Positions 47,242 to 56,766 of a stretch of 64,000 bases of DNA are shown in pieces (within the stretch, counting starts at the first letter, position 1; every line of letters begins with the position of its first letter). Where the stretch lies: positions 62,001 through 126,000 of the forward strand of contig JAEUNL010000064.1 of NCBI GenBank assembly GCA_016791115.1. Reading direction: 5' to 3'. The notes beneath the pieces are model-generated. The model ran no database searches. It worked only from the letters and a program-made list of their open reading frames with translations, and was not told where the DNA came from. The translations under genes and the position numbers were made by a program. The DNA is from Rhodocyclaceae bacterium. Its GTDB lineage: Bacteria > Pseudomonadota > Gammaproteobacteria > Burkholderiales > Rhodocyclaceae.

Positions 47242-48720
47242 CTACTGCTGCTCAAACCAGTGGGCGCGAGCCGCCGTGATCAAATTCGTTGCCCGATCCT
47301 GATCGATCTCGGTGAGATCCAGCAACTCGTCAACGGCGAGATCGGCAAGATCGTCACGAGAACGCACGCCTGCACGAGCAAGCTTCGCGGCAAGCGGCTT
47401 ATCCATCCCTTCCAGGCCCAGCAGATCCTCGGAGACGTTCTCGAGTTGCTCCTCGTCGACGATCGCCTCCGTCAGAAGAACGTTCCGCGCGCGATTGCGC
47501 AACTCATTGACCGTCTCGTCGTCGAAAGCCTCGATCTCCAGCATCTCTGCGAGCGGGACATAGGCAACCTCTTCGAGCGTCGAGAATCCTTCCTCGATCA
47601 GGATGTTCGCGACCTCGTCATCGACATCGAGGCGGGACATGAAGATCTCCCTGATCCCCGACTGCTCTTCCTCGGATTTCTTCTGAGACTCTTCAACCGT
47701 CATCAGATTGATCGTCCACCCGGTCAGTTCCGAAGCCAGACGAACGTTCTGTCCGGCGCGGCCGATCGCGATTGCGAGATTGTCCTCGTCAACCACGACA
47801 TCCATGCTGTGTGCATCCTCATCCACGACGATGCTGCTTACCTCTGCGGGCGCCAAAGCGCCAACCACGAACTGCGCCGGATCCGGCGACCAGAGGATGA
47901 TATCCACGCGCTCGCCCGCGAGTTCATTCGTTACCGCCTGAACGCGCGACCCGCGCATGCCGACACAGGTTCCGATCGGATCGATGCGAGGATCGTTCGA
48001 CTTGACTGCAATCTTCGCTCGGACGCCAGGGTCACGAGCCGCCGAGCGGATCTCCAGCAACTCGTCGTCGATCTCGGGCACCTCCAGCGCAAACAGGCGA
48101 ATGATGAACTCGGGTGCGGTGCGCGACAGGATGAGCTGAGGGCCGCGTGCCTGCCTGTCGATCTTCAGCAAAAATGCCCGCACACGATCCCCGACGCGCA
48201 GATTCTCTTTCGGAATCATCTGATCGCGCGGAAGAAGCGCCTCGATGCGCCCGGCTTCGACAATTGCGTTGCCACGCTCGATCCGCTTGATCGTGCCAGT
48301 TACAAGATGCTCCTTGCGCTCAAGGAAGTCAGTCAGGATTTGTTCCCGCTCTGCATCACGAATCTTCTGCAGAATCACCTGCTTCGCGGCCTGCGCCCCG
48401 ATCCGGCCAAAATCGATCGGCTCGAGCGCCTCCTCGACGTAATCGCCGACCTGAACATCCGGCAATTCCTCGCGCGCGTCGATCAGCCCCATCTGCTGAT
48501 CGTCGTTCTCCACCTCTTCGTCCGGCAACACCACCCAGCGCCGGAACGATTCGTAGTCCCCGGTTTCACGATTGATCGAGACCCGAACATCCGCGTCCTC
48601 ATTGATTCGCTTCTTGGTGGCAGAAGCCAGCGCCGACTCGAGCGCAGCGAACACGATCTCCCGATCAACGTTCTTCTCGCGCGCCAGTGCATCGACCAAC
48701 AGCAACAAATCGCGGCTCAT
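47242..48720 (-). CDS. nusA: Transcription termination/antitermination factor NusA
   Basis: The protein has 492 residues. It binds RNA polymerase and modulates pausing, termination and antitermination. Order: N-terminal polymerase-binding domain ([20 protein letters not shown] onward), S1 (about 135-200), KH1 and KH2 (about 200-345, with [19 protein letters not shown] and [18 protein letters not shown]), then two C-terminal acidic helix-hairpin-helix repeats. The ATG at 48720 is chosen because it has an AGGAGG site just upstream; an earlier TTG would add 29 residues with no family support. Confidence 0.97.
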   Translation of the reverse strand: MSRDLLLLVDALAREKNVDREIVFAALESALASATKKRINEDADVRVSINRETGDYESFRRWVVLPDEEVENDDQQMGLIDAREELPDVQVGDYVEEALEPIDFGRIGAQAAKQVILQKIRDAEREQILTDFLERKEHLVTGTIKRIERGNAIVEAGRIEALLPRDQMIPKENLRVGDRVRAFLLKIDRQARGPQLILSRTAPEFIIRLFALEVPEIDDELLEIRSAARDPGVRAKIAVKSNDPRIDPIGTCVGMRGSRVQAVTNELAGERVDIILWSPDPAQFVVGALAPAEVSSIVVDEDAHSMDVVVDEDNLAIAIGRAGQNVRLASELTGWTINLMTVEESQKKSEEEQSGIREIFMSRLDVDDEVANILIEEGFSTLEEVAYVPLAEMLEIEAFDDETVNELRNRARNVLLTEAIVDEEQLENVSEDLLGLEGMDKPLAAKLARAGVRSRDDLADLAVDELLDLTEIDQDRATNLITAARAHWFEQQ

Positions 48721-48754
48721 TTCCTTCCTCCTGCAATCCTGTCTTCGGTGCCGA

Positions 48755-49183
48755 TCAAAACTTCGGTACGAGGCGCGCCTTGTCGATCTGCTCAAAATCG
48801 AGCGCAATCATGCCTTTATCCGTCGTCAACAGCACCTTGCCTTCACTCAGGCCGCCGAGCAGCCCCGCAAAGTTGCGCTGACCGTCGATCGCAACACGAA
48901 CGCGCACATGCGCCTCATGGCCGGCGAAACGTTCGAAATCACCAAGTTTCTTGAGAGGCCGGTCGAGCCCCGGCGACGACACTTCGAGCCGGTCATAGTC
49001 GACATTCTCGACCGCAAACAGCCGCGTGAGGTGATTGCTGACGTTCGCGCAGTCATCCACTGAAATACCATTTGGCCCGTCGATGAACACACGCAACAGC
49101 CGCCCCTTCGGAGATGTTTCGAAATCAACCAGTTCGAAACCCAACCCCTCAACCGCCTGCTCGATGATTTCCTCGGTGCGCAC
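48755..49183 (-). CDS. rimP: Ribosome maturation factor RimP
   Basis: The protein has 142 residues from a GTG start, near the family length; earlier in-frame starts would translate the leader hairpin. It acts in early 30S assembly. Motifs: [23 protein letters not shown] and the conserved [11 protein letters not shown], with a C-terminal SH3-like part ([24 protein letters not shown], seen at the end). It is the first gene of the nusA-infB operon, 35 bp before nusA. Confidence 0.92.
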   Translation of the reverse strand: MRTEEIIEQAVEGLGFELVDFETSPKGRLLRVFIDGPNGISVDDCANVSNHLTRLFAVENVDYDRLEVSSPGLDRPLKKLGDFERFAGHEAHVRVRVAIDGQRNFAGLLGGLSEGKVLLTTDKGMIALDFEQIDKARLVPKF

Positions 49184-49214
49184 CCGCCAACAACCCTCAA
49201 CGATTCGCCGCCAC

Positions 49215-49240
49215 AAATAAAAAATGGGCGAACCGCCCAT
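49215..49240 (-). terminator. Terminator-like hairpin in the rimP leader
   Basis: Minus strand: ATGGGCG-GTT-CGCCCAT, a perfect 7-bp stem, followed by TTTTTTATTTG. It lies between the promoter at 49312-49340 and the rimP start, so it would stop transcription before the operon unless relieved. Confidence 0.8.
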
Positions 49241-49305
49241 CTTCAACCTACAAACCGCATCGGCTTGACCAAGCACATCGGCGTGCTGGACCAAGCCTGC
49301 GAAGA
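49219..49305 (-). ncRNA. rimP-nusA leader RNA, possible attenuator or small RNA
   Basis: From the predicted start near 49305 the transcript first forms a hairpin (GGCTTG..AGCAC / GTGCT..CAAGCC, 49259-49297) and then the terminator hairpin. The product of early termination would be about 85-90 nt. Leader attenuation would allow autoregulation of NusA; a free small RNA is the alternative. No protein coding is seen in it. Confidence 0.45.
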
Positions 49306-49311
49306 CTAAAA

Positions 49312-49340
49312 ATTATATCGGAAGGCGCCCCTACTGGCAA
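49312..49340 (-). promoter_or_regulatory. Strong sigma70 promoter of the rimP-nusA-infB operon
   Basis: Minus strand: TTGCCA (49335-49340) and a perfect TATAAT (49312-49317) with a 17-bp spacer, 130 bp upstream of the rimP start. Confidence 0.8.
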
Positions 49341-49348
49341 TCAGCCTG

Positions 49349-50506
49349 TTAATTTTCTGCCTGTTGGGGCCTCTTGGCACGGGCCGGGCGACGCCCGGAA
49401 CGGCGCGGGCCTTCCGGCTTCACCGACGGGCGCGGAAGATCGTCGCCGTCCGACGCCGGCAACGCGCTCTGCAACCCGGTTTCCAGCGCCCTCACCTCCT
49501 GCTCGGGCAGATCCATGGTCATGCCGCGTTTCAGGCGTGGCGGGAGCTGGATCGGCCCATAGCGGACCCGCATCAGCCGGCTTACCGTCAATCCGATCGC
49601 CTCGAACATGCGACGAACCTCGCGATTTCGTCCTTCGCTGATCGTCACGTGATACCAGTGGTTGGTCCCCTCGCCACCCTTGTCGAACACGGAGTTGAAA
49701 CGCGCTGCCCCGTCCTCGAGTTCAATACCCGCAAGCAGTTGTTCGCGCTGCGCCGCGGTCAGCTCACCAACCAGACGCACTGCATACTCGCGCTCGAGTC
49801 CATATCGAGGATGCATCAGTCGATTGGCCAATTCGCCACTGGTCGTGAATACGAGCAGCCCGCTTGTATTGATGTCGAGTCGGCCAACGGCTACCCATCG
49901 CCCACCGCGGAGCTTGGGCAACTTTACAAAAACGCTGGCACGCCCCTCGGGATCGTCGCGGGAAACGATCTCACCCTCCGGTTTGTGATAAAGCAACACG
50001 CGCGGCAGCCGCTGCTTCATTCGAAGTTCGACGAGTTTGCCGTTCACCCGAACCTTGTCGGCTGCCGAAACCTTCTGCCCAACGGCAGCTGGCAATCCAT
50101 TGACGCTCACGCGGCCAGCCAGTATCCATTCTTCGATCTCGCGTCGGGATCCGACCCCGGCTTGGGCAAGCACCTTGTGAAGTCTCTCTGGCGCCACAAG
50201 GACGACGGCTGCATCCTTGTTGCCACGACCTCCGGTACGCCCCGGCTGCCGCGCAACGGGAGCGCGCTCGGCCTGCAACCCCGGCGCCCTGCCCGAGGCC
50301 GGAACGCGGTTGCCGTCAACCTCACGCTCGGCCGAGATTGGAGCCCGATTGCCGTCCACATCCCCGTGCTCGTCGCGATGTAACCTGGGTGCCGGCCCGC
50401 GCGGACGGCCATGCGCTGGCGGCATCCCCTGCTTGCGCGGCCTCGGCTGGCCACTGGACGGCTGCCCGGCCCAGGGGCTATCAGGCTTGCGGCGTCGATT
50501 CGACAA
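49349..50506 (-). CDS. rluB: 23S rRNA pseudouridine synthase, RluB type
   Basis: The protein has up to 385 residues. It belongs to the RsuA/RluB/E/F family, and RluB makes the pseudouridine at 2605 of 23S rRNA. A basic, Pro/Arg-rich N-terminal extension (about 1-105) precedes an S4 RNA-binding domain ([20 protein letters not shown], about 109-165) and the catalytic domain with [14 protein letters not shown] (catalytic Asp near 214) and [15 protein letters not shown]. The C-terminal tail is basic and low in complexity. The start is uncertain: the longest frame uses TTG at 50506, inside the end of scpB; ATG at 50428 would still keep the S4 domain. It is the last gene of the trpS-scpA-scpB-rluB run. 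Confidence 0.92.
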   Translation of the reverse strand: MSNRRRKPDSPWAGQPSSGQPRPRKQGMPPAHGRPRGPAPRLHRDEHGDVDGNRAPISAEREVDGNRVPASGRAPGLQAERAPVARQPGRTGGRGNKDAAVVLVAPERLHKVLAQAGVGSRREIEEWILAGRVSVNGLPAAVGQKVSAADKVRVNGKLVELRMKQRLPRVLLYHKPEGEIVSRDDPEGRASVFVKLPKLRGGRWVAVGRLDINTSGLLVFTTSGELANRLMHPRYGLEREYAVRLVGELTAAQREQLLAGIELEDGAARFNSVFDKGGEGTNHWYHVTISEGRNREVRRMFEAIGLTVSRLMRVRYGPIQLPPRLKRGMTMDLPEQEVRALETGLQSALPASDGDDLPRPSVKPEGPRRSGRRPARAKRPQQAEN

Positions 50507-51212
50507 GATCCATCACCCTTTCAATTTCGTTCAACGGTGGAAGTTCAGACAGACTGCGCAAACGCAGATCATCGAGGAACTTGCGGGTCGTCGCATACAG
50601 TGCCGGACGTCCGGGCGCATCCCGATGTCCGACGGCATCTATCCAGCCCCGGGATTCGAGCGTCTTGATCACGTTCGGCGATACCGCAACCCCACGAATG
50701 TCTTCAATGTCTCCGCGCGTCACAGGTTGCCGATAGGCAATGATCGCCAGCGTTTCCATGACGGCCCGCGAGTACTTCGGTGCGCGTTCGATCTTCAGGC
50801 GATCGATATATTGCTGGAATTCGGGCCGCGTCTGGAATCGCCACCCGGAGGCCAGGAACGCCAGTTCGACGCCACGGTCACTCCACTCGTCACGCAATTC
50901 ATCGAGCAGCCTTCGAATCAAGTCGGGTCCGGGGTCGAATTCGAACAACCGGCGCAGGTCCGCAACCTGCATCGGGCTCGCCGCAGCGAGCAAGGCGGTC
51001 TCAAGCACCCGTTTCGCCTGAAGCAAGGTCAGTCCGTCGGCGAGCATCGACGGCGCGACGGCCTCATCGGCAACGAAGCCGGACAACGAAACAGGCTCCA
51101 GATCCGCCGTCCCATCGGCGACGCCAGCCTCGACCGAAGCCAGTTCTATCTCGGAGAGCATCTCCGATTGCGCGCCCTCCGGCGTTGCCTCGGGTATATC
51201 AGGCAATGTCAT
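50481..51212 (-). CDS. scpB: Segregation and condensation protein B
   Basis: The protein has 243 residues. It is the winged-helix kleisin partner of the SMC-ScpA-ScpB condensin. The two winged-helix domains (about 65-215) contain the typical [31 protein letters not shown] stretch (read in pieces) and [15 protein letters not shown]. The first 60 residues are acidic and poorly conserved. It overlaps scpA by 14 bp and rluB by up to 26 bp, so the three are translated together. Confidence 0.95.
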   Translation of the reverse strand: MTLPDIPEATPEGAQSEMLSEIELASVEAGVADGTADLEPVSLSGFVADEAVAPSMLADGLTLLQAKRVLETALLAAASPMQVADLRRLFEFDPGPDLIRRLLDELRDEWSDRGVELAFLASGWRFQTRPEFQQYIDRLKIERAPKYSRAVMETLAIIAYRQPVTRGDIEDIRGVAVSPNVIKTLESRGWIDAVGHRDAPGRPALYATTRKFLDDLRLRSLSELPPLNEIERVMDLVESTPQA

Positions 51213-52038
51213 GAACCGTCGCTTCCGCTAATCTCACGTGTATCGGCGCAAACGCCTCGCGCTGAGTGATCTCGACGAGCTTCTCCCGCGCCAGTTCCAG
51301 CATTGCGAGAAAGCTCACCACCAGTTTCGGCACGCCACCGGCAGTGTCGAACAAATCCTGGAACTCCACATACGCACCGCCCTGAAGGCGACGAAGAATG
51401 TGCGCCATGTGCTCGCGCACGGACAATTCTTCCTTGCGCACCTTGTGGTGCTGAACCATGCGCGCCTGCTTCATCAGCGACAACCAGGCCACTTGAAGGT
51501 CGTTCAGCGTCACCTCGGGCAAACGTTCCGCAATCTGCTGGGTGATCGCAACGTTCACCCATTCATAGTCCCGGAGGGCCTGCGGCAACTGATCGATTCG
51601 CGCCGCAGCGGCCTTCATCTGCTCGTACTCGAGCAGCCTGCGCACGAGTTCCGCGCGCGGATCCTCATCGCTATCCTCGACCTTGTTGGGCCGCGGCAAC
51701 AGCATCCGAGACTTGATCTCCAGCAGCATGGCCGCCATCAGGAGATACTCGGCCGCCAACTCGAGATTCCTGTGCCGCATCGACTCGACGTACTCCAGAT
51801 ACTGGGCCGTCAGCGGCGCCATCGGGATGTCGAGGACGTTGATATTGGCCTTTCGGATCAAATAGAGCAAGAGGTCGAGCGGCCCTTCGAAGCTCTCAAG
51901 GAACACCTCCAGCGCTTCCGGCGGAATATACAAATCCTTCGGCAACTCCGTAACCGGCTCACCGTAGAGGCGTGCGAGCGGCAACGGGTGTTGTTCGGGA
52001 GCCTGCGCCGTCGCGATCGGAATGACGTTGTCGCTCAT
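51199..52038 (-). CDS. scpA: Segregation and condensation protein A
   Basis: The protein has 279 residues from the ATG at 52038 (a GTG one codon earlier is possible; AAGGCGG lies just upstream). It is the kleisin subunit that bridges SMC heads. Signature: [35 protein letters not shown] (residues about 52-87, read in pieces), then [23 protein letters not shown]. The C-terminal winged helix is present ([19 protein letters not shown]). It lies 8 bp after trpS. Confidence 0.96.
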   Translation of the reverse strand: MSDNVIPIATAQAPEQHPLPLARLYGEPVTELPKDLYIPPEALEVFLESFEGPLDLLLYLIRKANINVLDIPMAPLTAQYLEYVESMRHRNLELAAEYLLMAAMLLEIKSRMLLPRPNKVEDSDEDPRAELVRRLLEYEQMKAAAARIDQLPQALRDYEWVNVAITQQIAERLPEVTLNDLQVAWLSLMKQARMVQHHKVRKEELSVREHMAHILRRLQGGAYVEFQDLFDTAGGVPKLVVSFLAMLELAREKLVEITQREAFAPIHVRLAEATVHDIA

Positions 52039-52046
52039 CACCGCCT

Positions 52047-53249
52047 TCAGCCGTAATCGAGCCCCATAGACTCGCGCACGTCACGCATGGTTTCCTGCGC
52101 CAGCTTGCGTGCCTTCTCGCAACCATCTGCAATGATGTCGCGCACCAGCGTAGGGTCGTCGAGATAGGTTTGGGCGCGTTCCCGCATCGGCTCCTGTTCT
52201 CGCAACACCGCATCGATCACCGGCTGCTTGCATTCTATGCAGCCGATGCCCGCGCTTCGACAGCCCTTCTGTACCCAGTCCCTGACGCCTTCGTCCGAAT
52301 AGATCACATGGAACTGCCACACCGGACACTTGTCCGGATCACCGGCATCGTTGCGACGCACGCGCTGCGGATCGGTTTGCATGGTGCGGATCTTCTTCGT
52401 GATCGCATCCGCATCCTCACGCAGCGAGATCGTGTTGTTATAGGACTTCGACATTTTCTGTCCATCCAGCCCGGGCATGCGCGAAGCCTCGGTGAGCAAC
52501 GCACCCGGTTCCACCAGAATCATCTTGCTCGATCCTTCGAGAAAGCCGAACAGACGCTCGCGGTCTCCCATGGACAGACTCTGATTGTCATTGAGCAGCG
52601 CGCGCCCCTGTTCCAGGGCCCCGTGGTCTCCATCCTGCTGGAAGCGCGTGCGCAACTCCTCGTAAAGCCTTGCACGCTTCGAACCGAGCTTCTTGATCGC
52701 CTCGCGCGCCTTCTCTTCGAAGCCGGGCTCGCGTCCATAGAGGTGGTTGAAACGTCGGGCCACTTCGCGGGTGAACTCGATATGGGGCACCTGATCCTCA
52801 CCCACCGGCACGCGATCCGCGCGATAGATGAGGATGTCCGCCGCCTGAAGCAGCGGATAGCCCAGGAAACCATAGGTCGACAGATCCTTGTGCGAGAGCT
52901 TCTCCTGCTGATCCTTGTAGGTCGGCACTCGCTCGAGCCAGCCCAAGGGCGCCATCATCGACATAAGCAGGAACAGCTCCGCATGCTCCGGAACGCGCGA
53001 CTGGATGAACAGCGTCGCCCGGTTCGGGTCGACGCCAGCCGCGAGCCAGTCGATGATCATGTCCCAAGCGGCATTCTCGATCTTGCCGGGCTCGTCGTAA
53101 TCGGTCGTCAGCGCGTGCCAGTCCGCGACGAAGAAGAGGCATGGAAACTCTGCCTGCAGCCCGACCCAGTTCTTCAGCACGCCGTGATAGTGGCCGAGGT
53201 GCAGGCGACCGGTCGGTCTCATGCCGGAAAGTACGCGTTCCTGGTACAT
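52047..53249 (-). CDS. trpS: Tryptophan-tRNA ligase
   Basis: The protein has 400 residues and is a class I aminoacyl-tRNA synthetase. HIGH-like motif in LHLGHYHGVL and KMSKS in GQKMSKSYNN. It is longer than the E. coli type (about 334) and belongs to the extended form with a Cys-containing insert (GCIECKQPVIDAVL), seen in many betaproteobacteria. The ATG at 53249 starts one base after the stop of the site-2 protease gene; an earlier TTG would overlap that gene. No clear ribosome site is seen, so translational coupling is likely. Confidence 0.95.
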   Translation of the reverse strand: MYQERVLSGMRPTGRLHLGHYHGVLKNWVGLQAEFPCLFFVADWHALTTDYDEPGKIENAAWDMIIDWLAAGVDPNRATLFIQSRVPEHAELFLLMSMMAPLGWLERVPTYKDQQEKLSHKDLSTYGFLGYPLLQAADILIYRADRVPVGEDQVPHIEFTREVARRFNHLYGREPGFEEKAREAIKKLGSKRARLYEELRTRFQQDGDHGALEQGRALLNDNQSLSMGDRERLFGFLEGSSKMILVEPGALLTEASRMPGLDGQKMSKSYNNTISLREDADAITKKIRTMQTDPQRVRRNDAGDPDKCPVWQFHVIYSDEGVRDWVQKGCRSAGIGCIECKQPVIDAVLREQEPMRERAQTYLDDPTLVRDIIADGCEKARKLAQETMRDVRESMGLDYG

Positions 53250-53250
53250 G

Positions 53251-53928
53251 TCAGATGGATGGGTAAGGTATGTGGATCTGAACGGCAAACTCTAGCAACG
53301 ACTTGACGGTGTCCATCACGGGTTCCAGCAGCATCCCGAGCACCCCGGTGAACAACAGGACCAGCAGGATCGTGAACCCGAAACGCTCCAGCCTGGCAAA
53401 TTGCCACGCCAGCCTGTGCGGAAGCAGGCTCAAGGCAATTCGACCGCCATCCAGAGGCGGTATCGGAAGAAGATTGAGCACCATCAGCACCAGATTGATC
53501 TGAACGCCAGCGCGTGCCATCTCTGAAACCGGTACGGTGTAGGCAAACTGAGGCAGGGTCCAAGCGAGCTTGAATGCGATCGCCCAGGCAAGAGCCATGA
53601 CCAGATTCGCGCCCGGCCCTGCCGCAGCAACCCAGAGCATGTCCTGTTTCGGTCTGGACAGTCGCGCAAACTCCACCGGCACCGGTTTCGCCCAGCCAAA
53701 AAGCAAGGGCATGCCTCCTGCGCTCGAGAGCAGATAAATGCCGAGCGGGACCAGCACGGTGCCGACGGGGTCGACATGGCGCAGCGGGTTGAGGCTGATG
53801 CGGCCCGCCAGATACGCCGTGTTATCGCCGAAATGTCGAGCCACATAACCGTGAGCCGCTTCGTGCAGGGTTATCGCTAGGAGCACCGGCAACACCCAGA
53901 TTGCCAGCGTCGGTATGAGTTCTTGCAT
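53251..53928 (-). CDS. Site-2 protease family (M50) membrane metalloprotease
   Basis: The protein has 225 residues, mostly hydrophobic, with about five to six membrane segments. The zinc site is HEAAH near residue 22 and the third ligand lies in LNLLPIPPLDGGR near 155-167. NPLRHVDPVGTVLVPL is a conserved loop of the rhomboid-like/SREBP-type bacterial subgroup. It has no PDZ domain, so it is the short class (YwhC-like), with unknown substrate. It lies directly upstream of trpS, a common pairing in betaproteobacteria, and probably starts the trpS-scpA-scpB-rluB transcript. Confidence 0.9.
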   Translation of the reverse strand: MQELIPTLAIWVLPVLLAITLHEAAHGYVARHFGDNTAYLAGRISLNPLRHVDPVGTVLVPLGIYLLSSAGGMPLLFGWAKPVPVEFARLSRPKQDMLWVAAAGPGANLVMALAWAIAFKLAWTLPQFAYTVPVSEMARAGVQINLVLMVLNLLPIPPLDGGRIALSLLPHRLAWQFARLERFGFTILLVLLFTGVLGMLLEPVMDTVKSLLEFAVQIHIPYPSI

Positions 53929-53999
53929 GTCGAATGGGGAAACTAACCCGGCATTCTACCAAAACCCGCTCCCGCGTTCCGCGGGGATGACCGCGCGAT

Positions 54000-54626
54000 T
54001 CAGGCCAGGCCGAAAGGGGTCAGACTGCCTCGCCCCGCACGGACCAGTACGGGGCTTCCATCGGTCAGATCGACAACGGTGGTCGCTTCCGCGCCGCATG
54101 GCCCGGCTTCGATCACCAGATCCACCTGATGCTCGAGCCTTTCGCGGATCTCGTCCGGGTCGGTCAGCGGCAAGGTTTCACCGGGCAGGATCAGCGTCGA
54201 CGTCAGCAGCGGCTCGTCCAGTTCCTCGAGCAGCGCATGCACGACCGGGTGATCGGGAACGCGCAATCCGATCGTCTTGCGCTTCGGATGCAGAACCCGG
54301 CGCGGCAACTCCTTGGTTCCTTCGAGGACGAACGTGTAGCTCCCTGGCGTCGCGCTTTTCAGCAGCCGGTATTGGGCATTGTCCACGCGTGCATAGGTCG
54401 CGATCTGGGACAGGTCACGGCACATGATCGTGAAATGGTGCCGCTCGTCGACGTCGCGGATGCGACGGATTCGCTCGAGCAGACCGGCATCGCCGGTCAG
54501 CCCGCCGAGTGCATACGCGGAATCGGTCGGAAACGCGATCAATCCGGCATCGCGAATGATCTCGACGGCATGTCGAACCAGCCGTGCCTGGGGCTGTTCG
54601 GGGTGCATGTGGAAATACTGGGCCAT
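54000..54626 (-). CDS. YciO-like protein (Sua5/YciO/YrdC domain)
   Basis: The protein has 208 residues. It has the YrdC fold (GLIAFPTDSAYALGG near 28-42; KRKTIGLRVPDHPVVHALLEEL; STLILPGE). The family contains TsaC/Sua5, which makes threonylcarbamoyl-AMP for tRNA t6A. The variant residues and the N-terminal MAQYFHMHPEQPQ are typical of YciO, whose role is less certain. It probably lies in one transcript with the phosphatase gene upstream (33-bp gap). Confidence 0.88.
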   Translation of the reverse strand: MAQYFHMHPEQPQARLVRHAVEIIRDAGLIAFPTDSAYALGGLTGDAGLLERIRRIRDVDERHHFTIMCRDLSQIATYARVDNAQYRLLKSATPGSYTFVLEGTKELPRRVLHPKRKTIGLRVPDHPVVHALLEELDEPLLTSTLILPGETLPLTDPDEIRERLEHQVDLVIEAGPCGAEATTVVDLTDGSPVLVRAGRGSLTPFGLA

Positions 54627-54659
54627 AACGTTGAACTCGCCGCGCCAATTGAAATGCGG

Positions 54660-55496
54660 TCAGGCTGCCAGTCGCTCCCACACCGGCTCCAGATCCGGCG
54701 GCAGGGGCGCGGCACGCCCGACGTCGACCACGCTTTCGCCGGGGCCATGGAAGTCCGAGGCGCGCGATGCCGCGAGACCATACTTGCGCGCGATGTGTGC
54801 ATAGTCGCGGACTGCGGCCGCATCGTGGGCACCCGCCACGACTTCCACCGCCTCACCCCCCAGCGCGCGAAACGCCGAAAAGAACCTGTCGCGCTCGCTG
54901 CCCGACATCCGGTAGCGGCCGGGATGCGCGACCACCGCCACGCCGCCCGCGCCATGTATCCAGCCAACCGCTTGCGCCAGCGAACACCACGCATGCTCGA
55001 CGTAGCCAGGTTTGCCTCGGGCCAGATAATGCTCGAACACGTTCGAGACGTCGCGCGCGTAGCGCTTTTCCACCAGCCAGCGCGCGAAATGCGAGCGCGA
55101 AATCAGCGCCGGATTCCCGACATAGCGCAATGCGCCTTCGTAAGCGCCGCGGATGCCGATCGCCGCAAGCGACTCCGACATGCGCTGCGCGCGCAAATCG
55201 CGGCCATCGCGCACCGACGCCAGCCCGGCCGACAGCGCGATATCCGCCGCGTCGATGCCGAGACCGACAATATGGATGGTCAACCCTTCCCAGGACACGG
55301 AAATCTCGACCCCGTTGATGAACCGGATGCCGAGCGCCTGCGCCTCGTCGCGGGCGTCGGCCAGCCCGCCCAGATGGTCATGGTCGGTCAACGCCAGCAC
55401 CTCGGCACCGTTGGCCGCCGCGCGCCGCACCAGATCGCGCGGCGCAAGCAATCCGTCCGACACAGTGGAGTGGCAATGCAGATCGACGTTCGTCAT
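54660..55496 (-). CDS. PHP-domain 3',5'-nucleotide phosphatase / RNase AM (YciV/TrpH family)
   Basis: The protein has 278 residues. The PHP metal centre is visible: DLHCHSTVSDG at 5-15, LTDHDHLGGL near 38-47, GVEISV near 65, VVAHPGRY and SRASDFHGPGE. E. coli YciV (Rnm/RNase AM) trims the 5' ends of rRNAs and hydrolyses nucleoside 3',5'-bisphosphates; a similar role is inferred. The ATG at 55496 is the natural start; a longer open frame reaching 56432 only reads antisense-frame sequence of the hydrolase gene. Gap to the hydrolase gene is 53 bp. Confidence 0.9.
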   Translation of the reverse strand: MTNVDLHCHSTVSDGLLAPRDLVRRAAANGAEVLALTDHDHLGGLADARDEAQALGIRFINGVEISVSWEGLTIHIVGLGIDAADIALSAGLASVRDGRDLRAQRMSESLAAIGIRGAYEGALRYVGNPALISRSHFARWLVEKRYARDVSNVFEHYLARGKPGYVEHAWCSLAQAVGWIHGAGGVAVVAHPGRYRMSGSERDRFFSAFRALGGEAVEVVAGAHDAAAVRDYAHIARKYGLAASRASDFHGPGESVVDVGRAAPLPPDLEPVWERLAA

Positions 55497-55549
55497 CTTC
55501 CGATGATAGCAAAGCGATACCGCGACGCCGGAGCACGACGCCGCACAGG

Positions 55550-56428
55550 TCAATCGCGCGAAAGAAAACGCTCGAGTGCCGCAGCGACCATTTCGGGCTG
55601 GTCGTGCTGCAAGTTGTGGCCGGCGCCGGCAATGTTCTCGACTGTCACGTTGCGGAAACATTCGAGCCGGCGGCAAATTTCGTCGGGCCGGCTGCCGAAG
55701 CGGTCGACGACATACCCTTCGTCGGCTATCAGCATCAGCACCGGCACCGCAATTGCACGCCACGCCGCCATCGATTCTTCGACGTGGTACAGCGTTGGCG
55801 AAACCATCTTGTGCCACGGGTCGCACGCCATCTCGATCTGCCCGTCTGCGCGCGTACGCGCGACGTTCGCAGCCAGGAACGCCGCCCGGGCCGGCGTCAG
55901 GCGCGGGTTTGCCGACATCAGGCGCCGCGCCAGGGCGCGGCGGTCTCGATAGATGCGCATTCGCGGCACCTCGCGCAGCTCGTCCAGCCAGCCGGCGAGC
56001 CGCCCCGGCGCATCGTCCGGCCCGGTCGGCCGCAAGCCGAGGAAGTCGAGCATCGCAACCTGCGTGACGCGTGCCGGGCGCGCAGCCGCATACATCGCGG
56101 CAATGTTGGCACCCATGCTGTGCCCGACCAGGCGCACCGGCTCCCCCGGCGAGTAATGGTCGAGCAAGCACTCGAGATCCGCGTAATAGTCGGGAAACCA
56201 ATAGGGACGCCGCAACCAGTCGCTGTCGCCGAAGCCCCGAAGGTCCGGGGCGATCACATGCCAAGCCTGCCACAAGGCCTCGACCACGAACTGGAAGGTG
56301 GCAGAGGAGTCCATCCAGCCATGCAGCACGAACAGCCGGGGTGCGTCTTCCGAACCCCAATGGCGGACGTTGCAGTGCATCCCGCGCACCGCGATCCGCT
56401 CGCAACGTGAAACACAAGGCACCGTCAT
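55550..56428 (-). CDS. Alpha/beta hydrolase
   Basis: The protein has 292 residues with an alpha/beta-hydrolase fold. LFVLHGWMDSSATFQ is the oxyanion HG motif; the nucleophile Ser is in VGHSMGANIA near 103; an acid residue is likely in LMLIADEGYVVD; the catalytic His is in GAGHNLQHDQPE near 274. There is no signal peptide. Substrate is unknown; it resembles hydrolases of the epoxide hydrolase/haloalkane dehalogenase/esterase superfamily. It is transcribed divergently from the glycine cleavage operon; the 338-bp gap between them holds the gcvT promoter, riboswitch and terminator. Confidence 0.85.
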   Translation of the reverse strand: MTVPCVSRCERIAVRGMHCNVRHWGSEDAPRLFVLHGWMDSSATFQFVVEALWQAWHVIAPDLRGFGDSDWLRRPYWFPDYYADLECLLDHYSPGEPVRLVGHSMGANIAAMYAAARPARVTQVAMLDFLGLRPTGPDDAPGRLAGWLDELREVPRMRIYRDRRALARRLMSANPRLTPARAAFLAANVARTRADGQIEMACDPWHKMVSPTLYHVEESMAAWRAIAVPVLMLIADEGYVVDRFGSRPDEICRRLECFRNVTVENIAGAGHNLQHDQPEMVAAALERFLSRD

Positions 56429-56458
56429 GCACGCATGGTAGCAGCGCCAGGCAGTCGG

Positions 56459-56487
56459 TTGTGGCGCCGCATCAATTCGCGTATAGT
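56459..56487 (+). promoter_or_regulatory. Sigma70-type promoter of the gcvT operon
   Basis: TTGTGG (56459-56464) and TATAGT (56482-56487) with a 17-bp spacer; transcription would begin near 56494, just before the first glycine aptamer. Confidence 0.7.
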
Positions 56488-56500
56488 CCCGGCCGTCGCA

Positions 56501-56692
56501 CGGGAGAGCGTGCGCCGCTTAGCGCGGCGGCACCGCCGAAGGCGTAACACCCGGAACCGCTCAGGCACCAAGGACCGGCGACGATTCAAGTCTGGAGAGA
56601 GGTGATCGAGGCTGAGGGGCCGAAGGTCATCCACCGAAGGGGCACGCGCAGAAGGCAATCCCGCTGCGTAATCTCTCAGGTACAAGGGACGG
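56501..56692 (+). promoter_or_regulatory. Tandem glycine riboswitch
   Basis: Two glycine aptamers in series. The first (56501-56577) has GGGAGAG, GCCGAAGG and GCTCAGGCACCAAGGACCG. The second (56592-56692) has GGAGAG, CACCGAAGGGGC, and CTCTCAGGTACAAGGGACGG. The short linker between them is as in the known tandem class. In known cases glycine binding turns the gcv operon on. Confidence 0.93.
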
Positions 56693-56694
56693 AT

Positions 56695-56737
56695 GGGGCT
56701 CGGATTGATGATCTTTGATCGATCTGCGCCCCTTTTT
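56695..56737 (+). terminator. Intrinsic terminator as riboswitch expression platform
   Basis: GGGGCTCGGATT pairs with GATCTGCGCCCC (one mismatch, two G-U pairs) and is followed by TTTTT. It lies between the second aptamer and the gcvT ribosome site (GGAGG at 56752). Confidence 0.75.
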
Positions 56738-56766
56738 CGTTTACCGCGTACGGAGGATGCCTAAGG

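Noticed and set aside
55497-56432. Extension of the PHP phosphatase frame to 56432
   Set aside because: The added part only reads through the hydrolase gene in another frame; the PHP domain starts at the ATG at 55496.
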